This document shows, in pieces, positions 56,836-64,000 of a stretch of DNA of 64,000 nt; position 1 is the stretch's first letter, and each line of letters starts with the position of its first letter. The position numbers and the translations under genes are program-made. The notes under the pieces are model-generated. The model had not been told where the DNA came from and did no database searches. It was given only the letters and a program-made list of their open reading frames with translations. The DNA comes from Streptomyces pacificus (lineage in GTDB: Bacteria > Actinomycetota > Actinomycetes > Streptomycetales > Streptomycetaceae), in the NCBI RefSeq assembly GCF_011766325.1, contig NZ_BLLG01000012.1, forward strand, positions 119,380-183,379. Reading direction: 5' to 3'.

Positions 56836-59800
56836 TGTCCGCCACCACCCGCAACCAGGTGTTCACCGCCGTCCACACGGTCGGCGCGCTGCTGCCGGCC
56901 GACATGCTGCTCCGCATCTCCGAGGGCCGGGTCTCCAAGGACCTCAAGGGCATGGCCCCGGCCGACTACCGGATCGCCGGCTCCCGCACCGTGCGGGACG
57001 AGGCCGAGCGCCACTGGGACAACCTCAAGGGGCTCTGGCTGGAGCTGCGCGAGAAGCTGCCGTACGCGCCCGAGTCCTCGGTACCCCCGGACACCACCGG
57101 CTACGCCGGACCCAACTGGCTGGACCCGCTGTTCGAGGCCCTGGGCTTCGGCCACCTCACGGCGGTCGGCGCCGACGGCATCCCCGCCGCCGACGGCACC
57201 AAGACCTTCCCGGTCACCCACCGCCGCGACCACACCCTCGTCCACCGCACCCCGTGGAACGCCTCCCTCGACAAGCGCCGGACCGCCGGCAGCCCGGCCC
57301 CGCAGTCGCTCCTCCAGGAGGCCCTGAACCGCACCGAACCCCACCTGTGGGCCCTCCTCACCAACGGCCGGCGGCTGCGCCTGCTCCGCGACTCCAACGC
57401 CCTGGCCACCACCTCGTACGTCGAGTTCGACCTCGAAGCCATCTTCGACGGCGAGCTGTTCCACGAGTTCGTCCTGCTGTACCGGATCCTGCACGCCTCC
57501 CGCTTCGAGCCCCCGGCCGGGGCCGAGGGCGGGGCGGGGCAGCGCGGCTGCCGGCTGGAGCTGTGGCGGGACGCCGCGCTCCGCTTCGGCGCCCGGTTCC
57601 TGGACGACATCGGCGAGGGCGTCCGGCTCGCCCTCAAGCAGCTCGGCACCGGCTTCCTCAAGCACCCCGCCAACACCGCCCTGCGCGCGGACTTCGACCG
57701 CGAGACCTACCACGCGGCCCTGCTGCGGCTGGTGTACCGCCTGCTGTTCGTCTTCGTCGCCGAGGACCGCGAGGCACTGCACGACCCGGAGGCCGACCCG
57801 GAGGCCCGCAAGCGCTACGCCGACTACTTCTCCACCGCCCGCCTGCGCGACCAGGCCCGCCGCCGCCAGGGCACCTCCCACTCGGACCGGTACCAGGCCC
57901 TCCGTCTGGTCCTCGACGCCCTCGGCGACGAGAGAGGCCGCCCCGAACTCGGCCTCCCGGGCCTGGGCGGCCTCTTCGACGACACGGCCGCGGACGCCCC
58001 GCTCAAGGGCCTGTCCCTGTCGAACCGGCACCTGCTGGCCGGCGTACGCCACCTGTCGGTCGTCTTCGACACCGAGGCCAAGCGGTGGCGGAGCGTGGAC
58101 TACCGCACCCTGGACGCCGAGGAACTCGGCGTGATCTACGAGTCCCTGCTCGAACTGGTCCCCCAGTACAGCGCCACGGAACAGACCTTCGAGCTGGTGA
58201 ACCGGGCAGGCAACGAGCGTAAGAAGACAGGCTCGTACTACACCCCGGGCTCCCTGGTCGAAGTCCTCCTCGACTCCACGCTCGACCCGGTCATCGACGA
58301 CGCCCAGAAGCGCGGCGAGGCAGCGGCGGCCGAGGCCGGACAGCCCGACGCACGGGAAGCCGTCGAGCGGGAGCTGCTCTCCCTGACCGTCTGCGACCCG
58401 GCGTGCGGCTCCGGCCACTTCCTGGTCGCGGCGGCCCGCCGCATCGCCAAGCGGGTGGCGGCCGTACGCGACCGCACGCCCGAGCCGACCCCGGAGAGCA
58501 TCCGGCACGCCCTGCACGACGTCATCGCCAGATGCGTCTACGGCGTGGACCTCAACCCGATGGCGGTGGAACTGGCCAAGGTCTCCCTGTGGATGGAGGC
58601 CCTGGAGCCCGGCAAGGCCCTCGGCTTCCTCGACGCGCACGTCAAGCACGGCAACGGACTCATCGGCGCCACGCCGAAGCTGCTGCGGGGCGGCATCCCG
58701 GACGAGGCGTTCAAGCCGGTGGAGTGCGACGACAAATCGGTGGCCACGCGCTGGCTGAAGGCGAACAAGGACCAGCACAAGGGCGTCGTCACCCTCGACG
58801 CGGCGATGGACGAGGAGGTCAGCGTCACCAACGCCGCCTTCGCCACCGAGCTGCGCCGGCTGATGGACGACGCCCCCACTGACGGCGTCGCCCAGGTCCG
58901 CGCCCTGGCCGAGCGCTACCGCGCCTGGGAGGACTCCCCGGAGAACCGCGACGCCCACAAGCTCGCCGACGCGTGGTGCGCGGCGTTCATGTGGAAGAAG
59001 ACCGACGACGCACCGGCCCCGGTCACACAGCGCGTCTTCCTCGCCCTCCAAAGCCCCGAGGGGGCGGGGACCCTGGAGGAGACCCACCACGAGATCGCCC
59101 GCCTGAGCGAGGAGTACCGCTTCTTCCACTGGCACCTGGAGTTCCCCGACGTCTTCGACGTCCCCGACGACGCGTCGGCTCCGGGGGTGGACCCGGTGAC
59201 GGGGTGGGGCGGCGGCTTCGCCTGCGTGCTGGGGAACCCGCCGTGGGACAAGGTCGACTTCGAGGACAAGAAGTACTTCAGCGTCATCGAGCCGAAGCTG
59301 GCCGAGATCTCGGGCACGGCGCGCCGTACGGCGATCGCGGCATGGGCGGCCGAACACGAGGAGGAGGGCGCCCGTTACGCGGCCGCGCGGCGCAGGGTCA
59401 AGTCCTCTTTCCTGTTCCTGGGGTCGTCGGGGGCGTATCCGCTGCTACGGAAGGGGTTGTCGGTCAAGGGGGTCAACTCCCTCCAGACCGACCAGCTGTT
59501 CACGGAGCGATTCGTCTCCATCACGGCCCCGCAGGGGCGCTGCGGGACAGTCGTCCCGACGCAGATCGCCACGGGCGCGGGCGCGCAGTTCCTCTTCCAG
59601 GACCTGACCCGGCGTGGTGCGGTGAAGCACCTGTACGACTTCGAGAACGGCAAGCGGGAGAAGCTGTTCCCGGCGGTGCATGCGAGCTACCAGTTCTCGC
59701 TAATCTCCCTCGCGGGCCGCGACCTGACCGAGCACGCCGCGAGGTTCGCGTTCTTCCTGGGACACCCGGACGAGCTGGACGGCGGACGGGCAGTCTTCGA

Positions 59801-60983
59801 GCTCTCGCCTGAGGAAATCGCTCTCATCAACCCGAACACGGGGACCCTGCCGGTATTCCGCACGCGGAGGGACGCCGACCTCACTGCCGCCATCCACGGC
59901 CGCATGCCGGTACTCGTGAACGAAAGTAGCCAGGAGGGGAATCCGTGGCGGCTCACGTTCAAGAACCTCTTCAACATGACCGACGACTCTGACCTGTTTC
60001 AGAATCGCGCCACGCTGGAGGCAGAGGGTTGGGAGTTGGAGGGGAACGTCTTCGGGCGGGAGGGAGAACGGATGCTGCCTCTCTACGAGGGCAAGATGGC
60101 CCACCTCTTCGACCACCGCTGGAACCACTACTACGGCCTGGCGAACGACGACTACGAGCGCGTCCCCACGGTAAGCAAGAAGGACCCGTACGGCGTGACG
60201 ATGCCGCGCTACTGGATCCAGCAGAGCGGCCGGATCCACACGATAAGGAACGGCAAGGAGATCAATTCCCCAGGTGTGAACCTCCGCCTGGAGGAACTCC
60301 GTTGGGAGCGAGGGTGGTTGCTCGGATGGCGTGATGTCGCCCGCACTACTGACAAGCGGACAGCGATTCCGTCGTTTCTACCGAAGACGGCCGTTGGGCA
60401 CACGTACCCCCTCATGTTCCCTGCCGGACCAGTCGAACTCACCGCGGCCTTGGTGGCGGCCCAGAGTTCCCTGGTGTTTGACTTCGTGGCCCGCCAGAAG
60501 GTCGGCGCCATCCACATGGCCCTCATGACGTGGAAGCAGCTCCCTGTCCCCCACCCGAAGGACCTGGCCTCACATGTGCCCTTCGTCAAGGGACGCATGC
60601 TGGAACTGGTCTACTGCGCATGGGAGATGAAAGAGCTTGCCCAGGACCTCGGCGACACCGGCGCCCCCTTCACCTGGAACGAAGGGCGCCGCGCCCAACT
60701 CCGCGCCGAGCTGGATGCCTACTTCTTCAACCTTTACGGCGTCTCCCGCGAGGACACCGACTACATCCTGGAATCCTTCCAGACCGAGAACGGCGGTCTG
60801 AAGAACAACGAGATCGCCAAGTACGGCGAGTACCGCACCAAGCGCCTCGTCCTCACCGAGTACGACCGCATGGCCGCATCCGGGCTCAGCATGGAGAACC
60901 CGCTCATGGACGGCGAGAACTACAGCTCGACCCTGACCCCGCCCCCGGGCCACGGCCCGCGCCACCCCAACCGCGACACCTGA
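56835..60983 (+). CDS. drmMI: DrmMI-like N6-adenine DNA methyltransferase
   Basis: ATG 56835 overlaps the previous stop; 1,382 residues. The long helical N-terminal region (about 450 residues) is typical of DISARM and type IIG methyltransferases. The catalytic domain has GSYYTPGSLVEVLLD (motif X), VCDPACGSGHFLVAAARR (motif I, about 519), GVDLNPMAVELAKVSLWMEA, and the adenine-specific motif IV VLGNPPWDKVDF (about 800). The C-terminal part (WLLGWRDVARTTDKRTAIPS, KQLPVPHPKDL) looks like target recognition. There is no PD-(D/E)XK motif at the N-terminus that I can identify, so it is probably a modification enzyme that marks self DNA. It is coupled to drmD. Confidence 0.88.
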   Translation: MSATTRNQVFTAVHTVGALLPADMLLRISEGRVSKDLKGMAPADYRIAGSRTVRDEAERHWDNLKGLWLELREKLPYAPESSVPPDTTGYAGPNWLDPLFEALGFGHLTAVGADGIPAADGTKTFPVTHRRDHTLVHRTPWNASLDKRRTAGSPAPQSLLQEALNRTEPHLWALLTNGRRLRLLRDSNALATTSYVEFDLEAIFDGELFHEFVLLYRILHASRFEPPAGAEGGAGQRGCRLELWRDAALRFGARFLDDIGEGVRLALKQLGTGFLKHPANTALRADFDRETYHAALLRLVYRLLFVFVAEDREALHDPEADPEARKRYADYFSTARLRDQARRRQGTSHSDRYQALRLVLDALGDERGRPELGLPGLGGLFDDTAADAPLKGLSLSNRHLLAGVRHLSVVFDTEAKRWRSVDYRTLDAEELGVIYESLLELVPQYSATEQTFELVNRAGNERKKTGSYYTPGSLVEVLLDSTLDPVIDDAQKRGEAAAAEAGQPDAREAVERELLSLTVCDPACGSGHFLVAAARRIAKRVAAVRDRTPEPTPESIRHALHDVIARCVYGVDLNPMAVELAKVSLWMEALEPGKALGFLDAHVKHGNGLIGATPKLLRGGIPDEAFKPVECDDKSVATRWLKANKDQHKGVVTLDAAMDEEVSVTNAAFATELRRLMDDAPTDGVAQVRALAERYRAWEDSPENRDAHKLADAWCAAFMWKKTDDAPAPVTQRVFLALQSPEGAGTLEETHHEIARLSEEYRFFHWHLEFPDVFDVPDDASAPGVDPVTGWGGGFACVLGNPPWDKVDFEDKKYFSVIEPKLAEISGTARRTAIAAWAAEHEEEGARYAAARRRVKSSFLFLGSSGAYPLLRKGLSVKGVNSLQTDQLFTERFVSITAPQGRCGTVVPTQIATGAGAQFLFQDLTRRGAVKHLYDFENGKREKLFPAVHASYQFSLISLAGRDLTEHAARFAFFLGHPDELDGGRAVFELSPEEIALINPNTGTLPVFRTRRDADLTAAIHGRMPVLVNESSQEGNPWRLTFKNLFNMTDDSDLFQNRATLEAEGWELEGNVFGREGERMLPLYEGKMAHLFDHRWNHYYGLANDDYERVPTVSKKDPYGVTMPRYWIQQSGRIHTIRNGKEINSPGVNLRLEELRWERGWLLGWRDVARTTDKRTAIPSFLPKTAVGHTYPLMFPAGPVELTAALVAAQSSLVFDFVARQKVGAIHMALMTWKQLPVPHPKDLASHVPFVKGRMLELVYCAWEMKELAQDLGDTGAPFTWNEGRRAQLRAELDAYFFNLYGVSREDTDYILESFQTENGGLKNNEIAKYGEYRTKRLVLTEYDRMAASGLSMENPLMDGENYSSTLTPPPGHGPRHPNRDT

Positions 60984-61068
60984 TCCACCGCTCCCCGCAC
61001 AGCGCACGAAGCATCTTGGCGGTCGGCTGGCACCCACCCGTCGGCCGACCGCCAGGGAAGGATCCTCC

Positions 61069-62715
61069 ATGGAGCCTCGCGGCTACCGCATGGTCGTCTC
61101 GACCCAGCAGGACTTCGTCACCACCAGCGCACTCACCGAGCGTCAGCTCTACACCTGGCTCAATAACAAGAGGTACGACACCTCCGCACTCGACGAGGGC
61201 CGCAACGACATAGCACCGAACGTCACCCTGGACCAGGACTCCGCCTCGGGCCGCCGAGGCGCGTACACGCGCTGGCGCATGCGGGAACCTGACACCCCGA
61301 CCAGCGGCACCTGGCAGTCCACTCTGGTCGTCCGCGCCGACCACCGCGACGACCACCGCCGTACCTGGGTACAGGTGGACGTCGAGCACCGGCCCGCATC
61401 GGCCGACCAGTTCCCCACCCGTGCCAACACTCCTGCCATCGCCCAACTCCTCCTGGACGCGCTCCAAGCCCGTGACGGACTGGCCGACGTGAAGGCCAAA
61501 CCGGCCCTCATCGACAGGGACGACGTCACCAAGGTGATCGAAGAGCTCTGCGACGTGGAGCGCCGCCTGCCGATCGTCGTCGCCAGCGTCCCGTTCGGAG
61601 TCGACCCGGACGCCTGGGCCGAATCCACGGTGGAGAAGGCGTACCGCTATCTCCCCGGGCTCGCCGTGCTCTACGTGCTCTCACCCGAGGCACAGGCCCA
61701 TTTCAACCAAGCGCTGGAATTCCACCCGGTGTTCGGAGGCGGCATACGTACCTACCTCCCGGGCATCGATCCCGCCTGGAAGCCCGACGCACAGCGGCAC
61801 CCGGTGATGTCGCGACGCACCATCGCGGCGAACCCCGACAAGGCGGCCTCCACCCTGGCCTCGATCCCGCAACGCCTGGCTCAGCGCCAGCCGCTCCCGG
61901 GAGTCCTGGACAGCCTGCCCATCCAGCGGACCAGGCCGCGCCCCCAGGCCCACGGCTCCGAGCTCCAGAAGCTGACCCACGAGAACACCACCCTGAACGA
62001 AATGCTCAGCGAGGCGGAGCAGACCGAGGCATCGCAGGCGAGCCGGATCAGCGACCTGAGCGCGGAACTCGACAAGACCGAGCGCAACGCGAACGGCCTG
62101 TTGGGCGAGAACGAGGAGCTCTACGACCAGCTCCAGTCGGCCCAGCGTAAGATCCGATACCTCCAGGAGCAACTGACCTACGCCGGCAAGTATCAGGCCG
62201 CCTACACGCCCTCGCACGGCCCCGAGATCAGTTACCCGGAGACCTTCGCCGACCTCCTCACCCGTCTCGGTGAGCTGCCCCATCTCTCCTTCACAGGCAA
62301 GGAGAAGATCACGCGGGATCTCGACAGCCAGTCGGTGGACAACTGGCTGCGGGTGGCGTGGGACGCCTTGCTCGCCCTGAACGACTACGCACAGGCTTCG
62401 TCAGAAGGCGCGGCGGGTGGTGACTTCCTCAGCTGGTGCAAAGCCGAGGAATCGCGCACCCATCCCTTCCCGGCGGCGAAGGTCGCGATGCGCGAATCGG
62501 CCACCGTCACCGCCACCGAGAAGCTGCGCCGGGACCGGATCCTGCCGGTACCGCCGGAGGTGCACCCCGACGGGAAGATCTTCATGCAGGCACATCTCCG
62601 GATCGGCTCCGGCAACACCATCGCACCGCGCCTGTACTTCTACGACGACGGCCCGAAGACCAGCCGCCTCTACATCGGCTACCTGGGCCCGCACATGCGC
62701 AACACCTTGACCTGA
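61069..62715 (+). CDS. Unrecognised coiled-coil protein at the end of the defence operon
   Basis: ATG 61069 lies 85 bp after the methyltransferase on the same strand; 548 residues. No family is recognised. The N-terminal about 300 residues appear alpha/beta (RQLYTWLNNKRYDTSALDEG, WVQVDVEHRPASADQF, LPGLAVLYVLSPEAQ). Residues about 305-365 form a clear coiled coil (ELQKLTHENTTLNEMLSEAE, LLGENEELYDQLQSAQRKIR). The C-terminal about 170 residues end in QAHLRIGSGNTIAPRLYFYD, probably a compact beta domain. The last 135 bp belong to a tandem duplication. It may be an accessory subunit of the DISARM-like system or an unrelated neighbour. Confidence 0.75.
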   Translation: MEPRGYRMVVSTQQDFVTTSALTERQLYTWLNNKRYDTSALDEGRNDIAPNVTLDQDSASGRRGAYTRWRMREPDTPTSGTWQSTLVVRADHRDDHRRTWVQVDVEHRPASADQFPTRANTPAIAQLLLDALQARDGLADVKAKPALIDRDDVTKVIEELCDVERRLPIVVASVPFGVDPDAWAESTVEKAYRYLPGLAVLYVLSPEAQAHFNQALEFHPVFGGGIRTYLPGIDPAWKPDAQRHPVMSRRTIAANPDKAASTLASIPQRLAQRQPLPGVLDSLPIQRTRPRPQAHGSELQKLTHENTTLNEMLSEAEQTEASQASRISDLSAELDKTERNANGLLGENEELYDQLQSAQRKIRYLQEQLTYAGKYQAAYTPSHGPEISYPETFADLLTRLGELPHLSFTGKEKITRDLDSQSVDNWLRVAWDALLALNDYAQASSEGAAGGDFLSWCKAEESRTHPFPAAKVAMRESATVTATEKLRRDRILPVPPEVHPDGKIFMQAHLRIGSGNTIAPRLYFYDDGPKTSRLYIGYLGPHMRNTLT

Positions 62716-62732
62716 GGGCCTCGGCGACGCGA

Positions 62733-62918
62733 TCAGTGATCGACCGCGTACCGCACGAACCGCTCCCAGCCTTCGCGGCCGACCGTGAAGGCTGGGCGGG
62801 TCAGGTCCTTGGAGTCCCGCACGTGGATGGCATGCTCGGTAGTGGCCACCTCCACGCAGTCATCGCCCGCAGAGCCGCTGTAGCTGGACTTGAACCACAC
62901 GAGTTCCGTTGCGCTCAT
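62733..62918 (-). CDS. DUF397 protein, copy 1 (duplicated)
   Basis: ATG 62918, with AGGAG just upstream, gives 61 residues. The DUF397 signature is complete: LVWFKSSYSGSAGDDCVEVA, HVRDSKDLTRPAFTVGREGW, FVRYAVDH. In Streptomyces such proteins pair with an adjacent DUF5753/HTH regulator and modulate it. This copy arose by the tandem duplication and keeps the same ribosome site, but it is separated from the regulator gene by the coiled-coil remnant, so it may be expressed differently. Confidence 0.88.
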   Translation of the reverse strand: MSATELVWFKSSYSGSAGDDCVEVATTEHAIHVRDSKDLTRPAFTVGREGWERFVRYAVDH

Positions 62919-63096
62919 AGCTCTCCTCGCAGTCTCTCCAGCAAGTTCATGCAGGCACACCTGCGGATCGGCTCCGGCAACACCATCGCACCGCGCCTGC
63001 ACTTCTACGACGACGGCCCGAAGACCAGCCGCCTCTACATCGGCTCCTCGGCCCGCAGATGCGTAGCACCCTCACCGGAGGGCCTCGGCCACGCGA

Positions 63097-63285
63097 TCAG
63101 TGATCCACCGCGTACCGCACGAACCGCCCCCACCCTTCGCGGCCAACCGCGAACGCTGGACGGGTCAGATCCTTGGAGTCCCGCACGTGGACAGCCTCTT
63201 CAGTAGTCGCCACCTCCACACAGCTGTCACCCGCAGAGCCGCTGTAGCTGGACCTGAACCAGGCGAGTTCCCTCTCAGTGCTCAT
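63097..63285 (-). CDS. DUF397 protein, copy 2, coupled to DUF5753 regulator
   Basis: ATG 63285 overlaps the stop of the DUF5753 gene as ATGA; 62 residues: LAWFRSSYSGSAGDSCVEVA, HVRDSKDLTRPAFAVGREGW, FVRYAVDH. This is the native position in HTH/DUF5753-DUF397 pairs, which have been described as toxin-antitoxin-like or developmental regulatory pairs (the WhiJ type). It differs from copy 1 at about 13 positions. Confidence 0.9.
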   Translation of the reverse strand: MSTERELAWFRSSYSGSAGDSCVEVATTEEAVHVRDSKDLTRPAFAVGREGWGRFVRYAVDH

Positions 63286-64000
63286 AGCTCTCCTCGCAGT
63301 CTCTCCAGCAAGCCCCTTGATTCGTCGTGGTTCAGGGCCTGCGACCGCAGTGTGTCATAGCGCTGGTGGAGGAGGCTGACCTCCTTCCTGTCGGCGATCA
63401 ACCGCCCGTTCTCCTGACCCTCGGAGTAGGCAAGACGCCGCCCTTCCCCAGTCTCAAGCAGTTGCAGGGGGCCATCAAGGCACGCGTGCAAGCCAGCAGC
63501 GAGAGGCACGACCTGCAACGTGACGTTTCGCAGTGCACTGTGCGCAAGTACGTGGTCCAAGAGGTCCCGCATCATCTGCGGTTCCCCGAACCTGCGCCGA
63601 AACGCGGCCTCTTCCACAATGAAACTGAAGGGAACGCTCGTCCGTTCACGCAGCATCACCTGCCGTTCGAACCGAGCCACAACCTGCGCTTCCAACTGCT
63701 CGTCGGACAGCAGCGGGATCCGCTTCTCGAACACCGCCCGCGCGTACGCCTCCGACTGCAACAGCCCCGGCACCAGCCTGCACTCGTACGTGCACAGGCT
63801 CACCGCCCTCTTCTCCAGCCGCGCCCACCGCCGGAACCACGCCGCCAAGCCCGGCTCACCCCGCGACAGGTGACGGGCCGCCTTCCGCAGGGCGCCCGTG
63901 TTCCCCAGGGCCTCCTCCGCCCGTTCCACGAACGCCTCGTCCGGCATCCGCCGGCCCAGCTCCACCGACTCCACCGTGTGCTTGGAGAACCGGACCCGGG
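63282..64000 (-). CDS. HTH/DUF5753 (Scr1-type) regulator, 5' end outside window
   Basis: The minus-strand frame is open through the window edge; 239 codons are visible. The first residues (RVRFSKHTVESVELGRRMPD) are the recognition helix of an XRE-type HTH, whose start lies beyond base 64000. The DUF5753 domain follows: LEKRAVSLCTYECRLVPGLL, SEAYARAVF, RQVMLRER, FIVEEAAFRRRFG, LQVVPLAAGLHACLDGPLQL and RSQALNHDESRGLLERL near the end. It is coupled to the DUF397 gene by ATGA overlap. It likely binds DNA and is modulated by its DUF397 partner. Confidence 0.9.
   Translation of the reverse strand, partial: RVRFSKHTVESVELGRRMPDEAFVERAEEALGNTGALRKAARHLSRGEPGLAAWFRRWARLEKRAVSLCTYECRLVPGLLQSEAYARAVFEKRIPLLSDEQLEAQVVARFERQVMLRERTSVPFSFIVEEAAFRRRFGEPQMMRDLLDHVLAHSALRNVTLQVVPLAAGLHACLDGPLQLLETGEGRRLAYSEGQENGRLIADRKEVSLLHQRYDTLRSQALNHDESRGLLERLRGEL

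Larger units (their letters stand above)
62581..63310. repeat. 365-bp tandem duplication
   Basis: Unit 1 (62581-62945) and unit 2 (62946-63310) are similar over their whole length, roughly nine bases in ten by eye. Each contains the 3' end of the coiled-coil gene, one DUF397 gene on the minus strand and the last codons of the DUF5753 gene. The coiled-coil end in unit 2 is frameshifted and non-coding. Confidence 0.85.

Noticed and set aside
37898..62715. Search for a DrmC (PLD) gene or BREX genes (brxL, pglZ, brxC)
   Set aside because: No HxKx4D motif or BREX-type proteins found, so the locus is called DISARM-like rather than BREX.

Overview
The window reads as a Streptomyces chromosome segment or that of a close relative. 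GC is very high, third codon positions are almost always G or C, many starts are GTG, Shine-Dalgarno sites are purine rich, and family types are typically streptomycete: DUF397/DUF5753 pairs, a DUF2690 regulator, TPR regulators and a TioE-type MerR protein. No rRNA, tRNA or CRISPR array was seen. Because of the GC bias, antisense open frames are long everywhere, up to about 3,100 codons, and are not genes.

Layout. 0-5.4 kb: a drug-type UvrA-like ABC protein (cut by the window start) divergent from a TioE-type regulator, then a LysR regulator divergent from a PLP-dependent threonine/serine dehydratase with a textbook LysR box between them. 5.7-8.5 kb: a lipoprotein, a decayed gene and an amidohydrolase. 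8.9-11.1 kb: a DUF262 (GmrSD-type) protein whose C-terminus is an AlbA_2 domain. 11.6-17.4 kb: an ArsR / small membrane protein / quinone oxidoreductase operon, a GT87-type membrane glycosyltransferase and a NarL-type two-component pair. 17.4-25.8 kb: a secreted SGNH hydrolase, three peptidoglycan-binding-module proteins and two HTH-membrane regulators, set among broken genes and insertion-sequence debris (IS5, IS630, a crippled IS200/IS605 element, AraC and TPR-regulator fragments).

25.8-35.2 kb: an NLR-like immune locus. Two STAND/NB-ARC-TPR proteins with C-terminal membrane segments flank a 172-residue helical protein. All three carry the same short motif of the form V-x-N-x(6)-V-x-G-x(3)-Q-[GA], at the N-terminus of the NLRs and the C-terminus of the small protein. 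This is the arrangement expected of bacterial amyloid-signalling (BASS-type) NLR/effector systems.

35.6-37.9 kb: IS1380 and IS4 debris, a DUF1801 gene and an epimerase fragment. 37.9-62.7 kb: the most striking region, a divergent DISARM-like defence locus. The leftward operon runs giant sigma-70 factor (1,079 residues), DrmA-like helicase, DrmB-like DUF1998 protein, SF1 helicase. The rightward operon runs Ser/Thr kinase fused to a DEAD-box/DUF1998 helicase with a possible nuclease-like tail (2,107 residues), DrmD-like SNF2 helicase, DrmMI-like N6-adenine methyltransferase, and an unrecognised coiled-coil protein. No PLD nuclease (DrmC) is present. I infer that methylation marks self DNA, the helicases act on foreign DNA, and the kinase and sigma factor provide sensing or transcriptional control; the last two roles are not established for DISARM.

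62.6-64 kb: a DUF5753 HTH regulator (cut by the window end) with its DUF397 partner. The partner has been duplicated together with the 3' end of the coiled-coil gene in a 365-bp tandem duplication.
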